From positions 62,001 through 126,000 of the forward strand of contig URMK01000011.1 in assembly GCA_900548905.1 (NCBI GenBank): 64,000 bases of DNA, read 5' to 3'. Positions 36,840-44,572 of this stretch are shown here, one piece after another. This stretch comes from an uncultured Lachnospiraceae bacterium. Its GTDB lineage: Bacteria; Bacillota; Clostridia; Lachnospirales; Lachnospiraceae. The notes beneath the pieces were generated by a model that saw only the letters and a list, made by a program, of their open reading frames with translations, ran no database searches and was not told the origin of the DNA. Position 1 is the first letter of the stretch. Each line of letters opens with the position of its first letter. A program made the translations under genes and the position numbers.

Positions 36840-37721
36840 TCAATGTCTGGCCTTAAAATGAAAAAAAGCCCCAAGCATACCTGCCCGGTTTCCGTTCTGC
36901 GCAAAGGCAATCCGTGTTTTTTCCCGGACAGGGGGCAGAAGATGCGCTTCAAGGCCGGCACGGATACGGGGGAAGAGATATGCCTTTTGCGACATGATTC
37001 CGCCGCCCAATACCACAATCTCCGGATTGAGTACATAGCAGATATTCGCAATTCCCATGCCGAGGATATCCGCCATTTCATCGATTGCCCGTTTACAGCA
37101 GACGTCCCCCGCTTCCGCCCGTTCAAAAACCCATTTTCCGTCTATATTCCCGGCTGCGGTTCCTTTTTCCCCGGCCACCCTGGCAAGCACAGCGCCGACG
37201 GCCCCCTGATCCTGGAACATTCCTCCGGGCAGGTTCATATAGCCTACCTCACAGGCGCTTCCCGAAAAGCCGTGATAAACCCGGTCATGGAACAAAATAG
37301 CCCCTCCGATTCCGGTTCCGACGGTGAGGCATACGGCGGAAGAGCAGCCCTTTGCCGCCCCTGCAAGACATTCCGCCAGCCCGGCACAGTTCACGTCATT
37401 TTCCACCTCACAGGGAAGGCCGAACCGCTCTTCCATCTCCGCTTTCAGCTGTGTGCCCGCATAATCCGGTATCTGGGGGCCGGAAAAGGTGATTTCCCCT
37501 TTTTCGCAGTCCACCATACCTGCGGTGGAAATACAGATTCCCGACAGGCAATGCCGCCTTCGGGCCTCTTCCCCGATACGTTCCAGCTTCTCCAGAATCC
37601 CCGGCCCGCCCTTCCAGGCCTCAGTGGGGATCTCGTCTGTCTCCAGAAATTTCCCGTCCTCCTGTACAACACCATATTTGAGGGCAGTTCCTCCAATATC
37701 CATACTCACATATTTTTTCAT
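36840..37721 (-). CDS. ROK-family sugar kinase, probable N-acetylmannosamine kinase
   Basis: 293 residues. ATP-binding DIGGT at 8-12, catalytic-base region VENDVNCAGLAE, and phosphate loop TVGTGIGGA. The zinc-binding HxGH and CxCGxxGC elements of most ROK proteins are absent (the region reads SACEVGYMNLPGG), as in some described zinc-free ManNAc kinases. It overlaps the YhcH gene by 4 nt and is third in the nanE-yhcH-kinase operon, which supports ManNAc phosphorylation. A glucokinase or transcriptional role is less likely as there is no N-terminal DNA-binding domain. Confidence 0.8.
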   Translation of the reverse strand: MKKYVSMDIGGTALKYGVVQEDGKFLETDEIPTEAWKGGPGILEKLERIGEEARRRHCLSGICISTAGMVDCEKGEITFSGPQIPDYAGTQLKAEMEERFGLPCEVENDVNCAGLAECLAGAAKGCSSAVCLTVGTGIGGAILFHDRVYHGFSGSACEVGYMNLPGGMFQDQGAVGAVLARVAGEKGTAAGNIDGKWVFERAEAGDVCCKRAIDEMADILGMGIANICYVLNPEIVVLGGGIMSQKAYLFPRIRAGLEAHLLPPVREKTRIAFAQNGNRAGMLGAFFHFKARH

Positions 37722-38182
37722 TCCGCCTCCTGATGCAGCCTGACCTTAATAACGGCTTTACGGACCCGCTCCGGCTTTCCGATACATACCTTAGGCATAT
37801 GGGCATCCTCGGGAAAGCATATGGCAAAATCCCCTTTCCCCATCCGATATCGCAGCGTAGGCTCCCCTGTATACAGGATACAGTCACCGGCCTTCTCATA
37901 GGCTTCCTTCACCTGCAGCCCGTCCGTATGGGCCCAGCACAGATACTCATTCCCCTCCGCCACTATATGGATATCCAGGTAATCTTTGTGGCCCTCAAAC
38001 ACATCCCCTTCCGCTTCCGTAAGGTAATCAAACCGGTTCATGTATACCTCTTCCCCGGCAATGGGGTAACTGCCGGCCTCAAAATCCCCGGGACAATTTT
38101 CCTCCAGGAACCGGATTGCCTTGTCCAGATTTCCATGCAGTCCGGCATATCTTCTTATATCCTTTCCTTTACCAAGAATCAT
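37718..38182 (-). CDS. YhcH/YjgK/YiaL (NanQ-like) cupin protein
   Basis: 154 residues. DUF386 cupin with EGHKDYLDIHIVAEGNEYL (metal-binding His) and GDFAICFPEDAHMPKV. Relatives sit in sialic-acid operons, and E. coli NanQ speeds up anomer interconversion of sialic acid; an enzyme role here is inferred. Between nanE (23 nt) and the ROK kinase (4-nt overlap). Confidence 0.88.
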   Translation of the reverse strand: MILGKGKDIRRYAGLHGNLDKAIRFLEENCPGDFEAGSYPIAGEEVYMNRFDYLTEAEGDVFEGHKDYLDIHIVAEGNEYLCWAHTDGLQVKEAYEKAGDCILYTGEPTLRYRMGKGDFAICFPEDAHMPKVCIGKPERVRKAVIKVRLHQEAE

Positions 38183-38205
38183 ACGTTTTCCTCTCCTGTC
38201 TCTGT

Positions 38206-38916
38206 TTATTCCTGCGGTACCATAGCCAGCTTAGCGATTTCCTCCGTAAAGGTTCTGGTTATAACCTGGGGCCTTGTTATAATGGATCCCACTACCACAC
38301 TGTAGCATCCGATCTCCAGAACTCTTCTCGCCTTCTGCGGGGTGTTGATGTTCCCTTCCGCAATCACGGGATGGTCCGTCTTTTCCAGTATCTGTCTTAT
38401 CATTGCAAAGTCGTTTTCCTCTATCTGCTGTCCCGCACTCTGCGCCGTATATCCTACCAGGGTGGTTCCCAGGAAATCAAAGCCAAGCCGGTCCGCGTAC
38501 AGTACCTCTTCCACCGTGGAACAGTCCGCCATCAAAAGCTGGTCCGGATATTTTAATCGGATTTCCTCCACGAAATCATCCAGCCGGATCCCTCCCGGCC
38601 TCCGGGCTTCGGTTGCATCCACCGCAATAATATCCGCTCCGGCCGCTGCCAGATCATCCACCTCCTTCATTGTCGGCGTTATGTAAACGGGACTGTCCGC
38701 ATATTCTTTTTTCACGATTCCTATTATGGGAAGATCCACATTCCTTTTGATTTCTTCAATATCTTCCCTGCTGTTTGCCCGGATACCGCAGGCGCCCCCT
38801 TCCTCCGCCGCCTTTGCCATTCTTCCCATGATAAAGGAAGAATGCAGCGGTTCATTCGGAAGCGCCTGACAGGATACAATAAGTTTCTTATAAATCTGAC
38901 TTATTTTCTCTGACAT
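38206..38916 (-). CDS. nanE: N-acetylmannosamine-6-phosphate 2-epimerase
   Basis: 236 residues, TIM barrel. Converts ManNAc-6-P to GlcNAc-6-P. Characteristic segments: VSCQALPNEPL at the start, CGIRANS, PIIGIVKKEY, YITPTMKEV, DATEARRPGG, MADCSTVEE, VIAEGNINTP and VVVGSIITRP. AAGGGG precedes the ATG. First gene of the nanE-yhcH-kinase operon with its own promoter. Confidence 0.95.
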   Translation of the reverse strand: MSEKISQIYKKLIVSCQALPNEPLHSSFIMGRMAKAAEEGGACGIRANSREDIEEIKRNVDLPIIGIVKKEYADSPVYITPTMKEVDDLAAAGADIIAVDATEARRPGGIRLDDFVEEIRLKYPDQLLMADCSTVEEVLYADRLGFDFLGTTLVGYTAQSAGQQIEENDFAMIRQILEKTDHPVIAEGNINTPQKARRVLEIGCYSVVVGSIITRPQVITRTFTEEIAKLAMVPQE

Positions 38917-38999
38917 GTTATCCCCTTTCTTTTTACACCCACCTGATTACGGACGGCTTTTGAACCAATCTTTCTTCCGCCGAAAGATGCTATAGGATT

Positions 39000-39028
39000 A
39001 TTATATTGATTTCCGGATTTCATTACAA
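39000..39028 (-). promoter_or_regulatory. Promoter of nanE-yhcH-kinase
   Basis: TTGTAA (39023-39028), 17 nt, perfect TATAAT (39000-39005). The leader is about 77 nt. The rest of 39029-39165 is AT-rich; GAAATTTC near 39048 is a short palindrome that could be an RpiR half-site, too weak to call. Confidence 0.7.
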
Positions 39029-39165
39029 TTCGCAGCGTTCCTTTAGAAATTTCAATTCAAATATTTTACGTTTTATCTTTTTCTGTTAGTTTTCAGATGT
39101 ATTTTTTAGTTATTTTGTATAATTTATGTTTTTTTAATTCGCATTCTGTCCTGTTCCCGGGTATA

Positions 39166-39199
39166 GAAAAACTGCTGCCCGGATCGTTCCGGGCAGCAG
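39166..39199 (-). terminator. Terminator after the RpiR regulator at 39.2-40.1 kb
   Basis: CTGCTGCCCGGA and its complement form a perfect 12-bp stem around ACGA, followed by TTTTT on the minus strand, 36 nt after the stop. It isolates the regulator from the nanE operon downstream. Confidence 0.92.
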
Positions 39200-39234
39200 C
39201 CTGCTGTTCCTGTCTCTATTCATAAAATTCCCTG

Positions 39235-40074
39235 TCAAAACACGATTCTGTCATTTGGATCCTCTGTTTGTATTGCCGTCAGCGTATCTTGAAGCAATGC
39301 CGTTTTGTAATTGGAATCCATACCCATAAAAAAGCTGTAAATAATATCCGTCAATATCAACAGCGGAAACTGCGGGGATATATTATCCCCAAGGGACAGC
39401 CCGTCAATGGACGGTATAATCAGTACCTGCCGGAACAGCTCCTGGAGCTGTTTCCTTCGGTTGGATGTTATCAGGGTCACTCCTACATTCCGCAGCTTCG
39501 CCGCTTTTAATGCCCCGAGAACTTCCTTTGTTTCACCGCTCAGGCTCATACCTATCACCAGATCCTCAGGCCTTGCCAAAACCGCCTGCATCTGCATCAG
39601 ATGGGGGTTATCGATTACCTCCACCTGGAGACCGAGCCTCATAAAACGCAGCTTAAACTCCAGCGCCGCGCAGGCGGAACTTCCCAGGGCAAATATAAAA
39701 ACCCGCTCCGCCTTGGACAAGGCCCGGCAGAATTCGTTGATTTTATCCGTCTCAAGCTTCCCGTTGAATCCCTGCAGAAGCTTCTGGTACGTATCAAGTA
39801 TTTTCTGTACCACATCGTCATTGGTATATTTGGGCATATGAAAATTGATTTCATACATATACTGGAATTCCCGGTATCCGGAAAAACCGATTTTCTTGGC
39901 AAACCTCGACAGGGCGGTTTCAGAGACATGCAGCTGTTTACTCAACATTTTTGCAGAAAAATCCTGTTTTTTCTGGTTATCCAGAAAATAGCCGGCAATC
40001 AGCTTCTCCGTATCCGTCATCTCCTGATAGTGGATACGTATCCGTTCCAGGATATCCTGATAGTAAATATTCAT
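39235..40074 (-). CDS. RpiR-family (HTH-SIS) regulator
   Basis: 279 residues. N-terminal HTH_6 (FSAKMLSKQLHVSETALSRFAKKIGFSGYREFQ, about 40-75) and C-terminal SIS sugar-phosphate-binding domain (FIFALGSSACAALEFKLRF; VIGMSLSGETKEVL). Such regulators respond to phosphosugars. It is next to the nanE operon on the same strand but separated by a terminator; it may regulate that operon, or a target elsewhere. Confidence 0.9.
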   Translation of the reverse strand: MNIYYQDILERIRIHYQEMTDTEKLIAGYFLDNQKKQDFSAKMLSKQLHVSETALSRFAKKIGFSGYREFQYMYEINFHMPKYTNDDVVQKILDTYQKLLQGFNGKLETDKINEFCRALSKAERVFIFALGSSACAALEFKLRFMRLGLQVEVIDNPHLMQMQAVLARPEDLVIGMSLSGETKEVLGALKAAKLRNVGVTLITSNRRKQLQELFRQVLIIPSIDGLSLGDNISPQFPLLILTDIIYSFFMGMDSNYKTALLQDTLTAIQTEDPNDRIVF

Positions 40075-40144
40075 GCTTATACCTCTTGTATATTGCAGGC
40101 GCGCCTCTGCGATACTGTATTAATCAGCCGCCGGAAAAGAACCT

Positions 40145-41260
40145 CTACCCTTCCTCCGCCGCCATATCAAGCGCGGCCCTCAGTACTTTATCCATGTCAT
40201 AATACCGGTACTGGCCCAGCCTTCCGCCAAAAAGCACGCGTTCTTCCTGCCGTGCCAGCTCCTGGTATCCGGCATACAGCGCCGTATTTTTATCATCGTT
40301 CACAGGATAATAAGGCTCATCCCCCGGTTTCCATTCCGCAGGGTATTCCCTTGTTATGACGGTCCCGTGCTGTGTTCCGAATTCAAAATGCTTATGCTCA
40401 ATAATCCTGGTATAAGGAACGGCTTCATCGGTATAATTCACCACCGCGTTTCCCTGGTAATTATCCTCTTCGGGAAGCTCCTCCGTCTCAAAACGCAGCG
40501 AACGGTATTCCAGCGCTCCCAGACTGTAATCAAAATATTCATCTATCATGCCGGTATACAGGACTTTGTCCCATGTATCCGGAGTCTTGTTTTCCTCATT
40601 CTGCTTCAGGAAATCCCGGTAGCTTATGCCGGTACGTACCTCCGTGCCTTTCAGCATTTCAGCCACAATCGACGTATAGCCGCCTTTGGGTATCCCCTGA
40701 TAGGGATCATTAAAATAATTGTTGTCATAACGGAACCGGAGCGGCACGCGCTTAATAATAAAAGCGGGCAGCTCACGGCAGTCCCTTCCCCACTGCTTCT
40801 GCGTATAACCCCTGATTAATTTCTCATATACATCTTTTCCCGCCAGGGAAAGCGCCTGTTCTTCCAGATTCCGGGGTTCCCCGATATCCAGGCTGGCTAT
40901 CTGATCCGCTATTATTTTCTGTGCTTCCGCCGGGGTACGGATTCCCCACATCTTACTGAAAGTATTCATATTAAAAGGCAGGTTATAAAGCTCATCCTTA
41001 TACACTGCAACCGGCGAATTGATATAGTGGTTGAACTCTGCAAACTGCCCGATATAATCCCATATTTCCTTGTCGGAGGTATGAAAAATATGGGCACCGT
41101 ACTTATGTACCTGGATGCCCATACTCTCTTCCGTGTAGATATTTCCGGCAATATGGTCTCTTTTGTCAATCAGCAGGCAGCGTTTACCGCTGCCGTACAT
41201 CTCGTGTGCGAAACAGGCTCCGAAAAGCCCTGCCCCCACAATCAGATAATCATAATGCAT
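40145..41260 (-). CDS. glf: UDP-galactopyranose mutase
   Basis: 371 residues. FAD enzyme that interconverts UDP-Galp and UDP-Galf for galactofuranose-containing glycans. N-terminal FAD motif VGAGLFGACFA, then DKRDHIAGNIYTEE, KYGAHIFHTS, GYTQKQWGRD, RVPLRFRYDNNYF and C-terminal GGRLGQYRYYDMD. Length and motifs fit bacterial Glf throughout. No galactofuranosyl transferase lies nearby, so it supplies a glycan made elsewhere. It lies 15 nt after a small XRE regulator, perhaps in one transcript. Confidence 0.96.
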   Translation of the reverse strand: MHYDYLIVGAGLFGACFAHEMYGSGKRCLLIDKRDHIAGNIYTEESMGIQVHKYGAHIFHTSDKEIWDYIGQFAEFNHYINSPVAVYKDELYNLPFNMNTFSKMWGIRTPAEAQKIIADQIASLDIGEPRNLEEQALSLAGKDVYEKLIRGYTQKQWGRDCRELPAFIIKRVPLRFRYDNNYFNDPYQGIPKGGYTSIVAEMLKGTEVRTGISYRDFLKQNEENKTPDTWDKVLYTGMIDEYFDYSLGALEYRSLRFETEELPEEDNYQGNAVVNYTDEAVPYTRIIEHKHFEFGTQHGTVITREYPAEWKPGDEPYYPVNDDKNTALYAGYQELARQEERVLFGGRLGQYRYYDMDKVLRAALDMAAEEG

Positions 41261-41275
41261 GGAATCTCTCCTTCA

Positions 41276-41611
41276 TTATTTTGCTTTGTATTTCTTAATC
41301 TGTACAAAGTCGTCCATCAGTCCGAGGATCTTGTCCCTGCCTTCCTGATTGAGCTTTACGTAATACTGCATTACGCGGTTCTCAAGAAGCTGCTCGCTGA
41401 TGGTAGTGTCTCTTTCCAGAGAACTGAAATCTACCGGATTCAGGTTAAGTTTGTTACACATTTTGATAACGGTCCCATAGGCCATACCATCGATGCCCCG
41501 TTCCAGTGCCGTTACCAGCGTACTGTAAGGGATCTGCATTTCTAATGCAAACTGCCTTACGCTTCTGTACTGGCTTAAAATTTCTTTTTTCAAGATCTGT
41601 GCTTTGGTCAT
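41276..41611 (-). CDS. Small XRE-type DNA-binding protein
   Basis: 111 residues. HTH region RQFALEMQIPYSTLVTALERG (about 19-40) followed by a helical C-terminal part (SEQLLENRVMQYYVKLNQEG) that could dimerise. The ATG at 41611 has GGAGGG 7 nt upstream; an in-frame ATG at 41626 overlaps that SD. Own promoter at 41658-41687 and directly upstream of glf. Target unknown. Confidence 0.8.
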   Translation of the reverse strand: MTKAQILKKEILSQYRSVRQFALEMQIPYSTLVTALERGIDGMAYGTVIKMCNKLNLNPVDFSSLERDTTISEQLLENRVMQYYVKLNQEGRDKILGLMDDFVQIKKYKAK

Positions 41612-41657
41612 TTCAAATCCCTCCATTACCTTTTAACCCTAAGGTTTTGCATTGTTA

Positions 41658-41687
41658 ATTGTACACTATTTACCTTTCATTTTGCAA
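41658..41687 (-). promoter_or_regulatory. Promoter of the XRE regulator/glf
   Basis: TTGCAA (41682-41687), 18 nt, TACAAT (41658-41663) preceded by TG. The leader is about 40 nt. Confidence 0.65.
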
Positions 41688-41800
41688 CATATCTTTTGAA
41701 AAATAAACAAAATTTCGAATATTTTAAGAAATTGGTCATAATATGCTATAAAATTGCCATATGTGTTAAAAAAATTGTCGGTTGATGAAAAAACAGGGAA

Positions 41801-42652
41801 TCAGAATAGCTTTTCCACCACGGAACGGGAAGTTACTTCATTGTTGTGCTTGCATGCTTCAAAATTTCTTTCGTAATATTCCTGGTAAAGCAGGTCCACG
41901 AGGTAGAGCTGGCTCATTTTGGCTTTCATGGAGCCGCCTTCCAGAGGGGCTTCGTTGGAGCCGCACAGGAGCACCGCATCGCTGTATTCGGTTAGCGGAG
42001 ACTTACGGAAATGTGTGATACATACGATTCCGGCCCCGGCTTCCCTGGCGAGCTTTGCCACATGGATGTTGTCCTTGGTGGCACCGGAATAAGAAATGAT
42101 AAGGATCAGGTCTTTTTCCGTGCACAGGGACGCTGCCATGGCCTGCATGTGGGGATCGGTGATGCAGCTTACTTTATTGGTCAGGCGCAGGAATTTGTTT
42201 CGGGCCTCCTCAGCCGTCAGAAGGCTGTCGCCAATCCCGAAAAAATAAACGTGTCCGGCATGTTCAAACATGGACAGCACCTTGAGGAAACTGTCCCGTT
42301 CCAGGAGCATGCAGGTCTCTCTGATGGCGTCGGTATGCTGTTTCATAATCCGTTCCGCCGCGGCGGCGAAGCTGTCTTTTTCTCCTTCGCGGCCTTCTTT
42401 TCCTGCCGTTTCCGAAGCGGCCTGGCATAAGGACACTTTCATTTTGAATTCCTGATAGCCTTTCAGCTTCATGGTACGGCAGAAGCGGTATACGCTGGCA
42501 TCCCCAACTTCGCAGGCGTCCGCCAGCTCCGTGATGGACATGTACAGAACCTTTTCCTGATTTTCCAGCACATAATCCGCCACCTTTGTTTCGGCTTTGG
42601 TAAACTGGTTGTATGCGGCTTTAATCTGCAGAATAAAATTATCCTTGTTCAA
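41801..42652 (-). CDS. RpiR-family regulator, probably of the sialic-acid genes (NanR-like)
   Basis: 283 residues. HTH_6 domain (ITELADACEVGDASVYRFCRTM, about 40-65) and SIS domain (VYFFGIGDSLLTAEEARNKF; LILIISYSGATKDN). Divergent from nanA with 180 nt between the start codons, and palindromic TGAAAA/TTTTCA sites in that space. By analogy with RpiR-type NanR of Gram-positives it probably represses nanA until ManNAc-6-P or a related phosphosugar accumulates (inference). Confidence 0.88.
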   Translation of the reverse strand: MNKDNFILQIKAAYNQFTKAETKVADYVLENQEKVLYMSITELADACEVGDASVYRFCRTMKLKGYQEFKMKVSLCQAASETAGKEGREGEKDSFAAAAERIMKQHTDAIRETCMLLERDSFLKVLSMFEHAGHVYFFGIGDSLLTAEEARNKFLRLTNKVSCITDPHMQAMAASLCTEKDLILIISYSGATKDNIHVAKLAREAGAGIVCITHFRKSPLTEYSDAVLLCGSNEAPLEGGSMKAKMSQLYLVDLLYQEYYERNFEACKHNNEVTSRSVVEKLF

Positions 42653-42722
42653 CCTTTCCTTCTCCTTTTCTCTCGTATCCCGGGGAAACGGGCCTGATTT
42701 CGGGTGACTTTTTTATTTTATA

Positions 42723-42745
42723 TTTCATATTGAAAATATTTTTCA
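42723..42745 (+). promoter_or_regulatory. Overlapping palindromes, likely RpiR/NanR operator
   Basis: TTTCA-TAT-TGAAA (42723-42735) overlaps TGAAAA-TAT-TTTTCA (42731-42745), giving two 3-nt-spaced inverted repeats sharing one half-site. They lie just upstream of the nanA -35 and between divergent nanA and its RpiR neighbour. TGAAA/TTTCA half-sites are common in RpiR-type NanR operators. Confidence 0.6.
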
Positions 42746-42752
42746 TTTTATC

Positions 42753-42781
42753 TTGTTTCATTCTATATAAAATGATATGAT
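42753..42781 (+). promoter_or_regulatory. Promoter of nanA
   Basis: TTGTTT (42753-42758), 17 nt, TATGAT (42776-42781) on the plus strand, about 45 nt before the nanA ATG. Confidence 0.65.
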
Positions 42782-42832
42782 TTTGTAAGAACAATGTCAA
42801 TATATTGCATTCGCCAGAAAAGAGGGGTAATC

Positions 42833-43750
42833 ATGTCAAAGTACGATGTATCACGTTTCCGGAACGTAACCGTTGCGCTCAACACACCGTTTGCCAAAAA
42901 CGGCGATGTGGATCTGGCTGCTGCCAGAAGGCTCACGCGCTATTATATCGGAAAGGGGATTAAAAGTCTGTATGTATGCGGAAGTACGGGGGAGGGTTTT
43001 CTGCTGGACAGCCAGGAACGGATGGCTGTGACGGAGGCCGTGAAGGAGGAAGCGGGGGATGAAATGACCGTAATCGTCCATGTGGGATGTGCGGACACCC
43101 GGCATTCCGCGGAGCTGGCACGGCATGCGCAAAAAGCCGGGGCGGATGCCACCAGCGCGGTGCCCTGTGTGTATTACCGGCTGGGTGAGGAAAGTGTATA
43201 CCGCCACTGGACAGCGATTACCGAAGCGGCGGATCTGCCCTTTTTCATTTATAATATCCCCCAGCTCACCGGCTTTCACCTTTCTATGGGTTTGTTTACA
43301 CGCTTGCTTGCCAACGAACGGGTTGCCGGGGTAAAATGTTCTTCAGAGCCTTGTCATGATATCCTCCGTTTCAAACAGGCCGGAGGAGAAGATTTCATTG
43401 TTTTCAACGGGCCGGACGAGCAGTTTCTTGCCGGACGCCTCATGGGTGCGGACGCCGGCATCGGTGGTACCTACGGCGCTATGCCTGAACTGTACCTGAA
43501 GCTGGAGGAGCTGATCCGCCGGGGAGAAATCGAAAAGGCACAGAATCTTCAGGTAAAGGTCACTGCGTTTATTTACCGTCTGTGTTCTTTCCCTTCCATG
43601 CATGGTGCCTGCAAGACCATCATCCGTATGGACGGCGTGGATATCGGGGATCCCAGGCTCCCTTTCCTGCCTGTGGAGGAAAAGGATCCTGCCATCGTAC
43701 AGCTTTATAAGGATATCCGCAGCGCGGTGGAAGAAACAGCGGACTGGTAA
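42833..43750 (+). CDS. nanA: N-acetylneuraminate lyase (DHDPS family)
   Basis: 305 residues. Class I aldolase splitting Neu5Ac into ManNAc and pyruvate. The GSTGEG loop near residue 48, the catalytic Tyr in FFIYNIPQLTG and the Schiff-base Lys in AGVKCSS are all present, followed by FNGPDEQFLAGRLMGADAGIGG. The ATG at 42833 is chosen because GAGGGG lies 5 nt upstream; the frame extends 13 codons further up without an SD. First of two plus-strand genes, divergent from an RpiR regulator. Confidence 0.9.
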   Translation: MSKYDVSRFRNVTVALNTPFAKNGDVDLAAARRLTRYYIGKGIKSLYVCGSTGEGFLLDSQERMAVTEAVKEEAGDEMTVIVHVGCADTRHSAELARHAQKAGADATSAVPCVYYRLGEESVYRHWTAITEAADLPFFIYNIPQLTGFHLSMGLFTRLLANERVAGVKCSSEPCHDILRFKQAGGEDFIVFNGPDEQFLAGRLMGADAGIGGTYGAMPELYLKLEELIRRGEIEKAQNLQVKVTAFIYRLCSFPSMHGACKTIIRMDGVDIGDPRLPFLPVEEKDPAIVQLYKDIRSAVEETADW

Positions 43751-43795
43751 GGAACGAAGGACGGATAATACGAAGGACAGGAGAAAAGGATACAC

Positions 43796-44437
43796 ATGAA
43801 AAAGACGATTGTAGCTTTCGGGGATTCCAATACCCATGGGTATTGTTCGGAAACAGGAGGACGCTTTGACGAAGAGGAACGATGGACCTGCCTGCTGGAG
43901 AAGTATTTGGGGAAAGGATACCGTGTGATAGAGGAAGGCTTAAGCGGGCGGACCACGGTTTTCGAGGATCCTCTGTTTGAGGGCCTGAGCGGTCTGTCTT
44001 CCCTCTTTCCATGTCTGATGAGCCACGAACCGGTGGATCTTTTACTCATTATGCTGGGGACAAACGACACCAAGGCCCGTTTTGCCTGCAGTGCGGAAAA
44101 TATTGCCAAAGGGCTGGAGCGTCTGGTTTATAAGGCGTTTTCTATTCAGGACGCCTGGCGGAACGAACCCAAAATACTGCTGGTAGCCCCTGCCCCTATT
44201 GAGGAGGGCTACGCCTCCACTGAAGTGGCAGGGGAAATGGGTTCCGGATGCGTGGAAAAGTCCCGTAAACTGGCTTATTGGTACGCGGACACAGCCAGGC
44301 GTCTGGGCTGCAGCTTCCTGGATGCGGGGAGCATCCCCGGTATGCACATGCATCCCAATGATTATATGCACCTGGACAGGGACAGCCATAAGCTCCTGGC
44401 CCTGGCCCTTGCTGAGAAAATTCCCTCGCTTTTGTAA
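43796..44437 (+). CDS. SGNH/GDSL esterase, possible sialate O-acetylesterase
   Basis: 213 residues, no signal peptide. Block I FGDSNTHGY (Ser11), block II EEGLSGRTT, block III MLGTNDTK and C-terminal DYMHLD supply the Ser-Asp-His set. The closest known architecture is the aryl/acetyl esterase group that includes bacterial carbohydrate deacetylases. It is 45 nt after nanA and shares its transcript, so removing O-acetyl groups from sialic acid is a reasonable guess; deacetylation of xylo-oligosaccharides fits the neighbouring GH120 gene equally well. Confidence 0.85.
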   Translation: MKKTIVAFGDSNTHGYCSETGGRFDEEERWTCLLEKYLGKGYRVIEEGLSGRTTVFEDPLFEGLSGLSSLFPCLMSHEPVDLLLIMLGTNDTKARFACSAENIAKGLERLVYKAFSIQDAWRNEPKILLVAPAPIEEGYASTEVAGEMGSGCVEKSRKLAYWYADTARRLGCSFLDAGSIPGMHMHPNDYMHLDRDSHKLLALALAEKIPSLL

Positions 44438-44515
44438 GGCCGGCTATGACATCTGTATTCTCCAAAAGCTTCCGTACATATACGGATAAACGGGATCCTG
44501 CCCACAGGGGCCGGA

Positions 44516-44554
44516 ACACAAAAAAGAGGCCATCGGCCTCTTTTTTTGTGTGTT
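44516..44554. terminator. Bidirectional terminator between convergent genes
   Basis: AAAAAAGAGGCC-ATC-GGCCTCTTTTTTT with flanking AACAC/GTGTGTT. A-runs and T-runs on both sides allow it to end the nanA-esterase transcript (plus) and the GH120 transcript (minus). Confidence 0.93.
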
Positions 44555-44572
44555 TCTGCTATACTGCCGGCA

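Larger units (their letters stand above)
39000..39234. other. AT-rich intergenic space 38917-39234
   Basis: Besides the nanE promoter and the terminator listed above, this space holds no frame or RNA gene I can support. Its base composition is much more AT-rich than the coding DNA around it. Confidence 0.6.

Noticed and set aside
42794..42832. 13-codon upstream extension of nanA
   Set aside because: The extension contains the SD (GAGGGG) of the internal ATG and adds no conserved residues.
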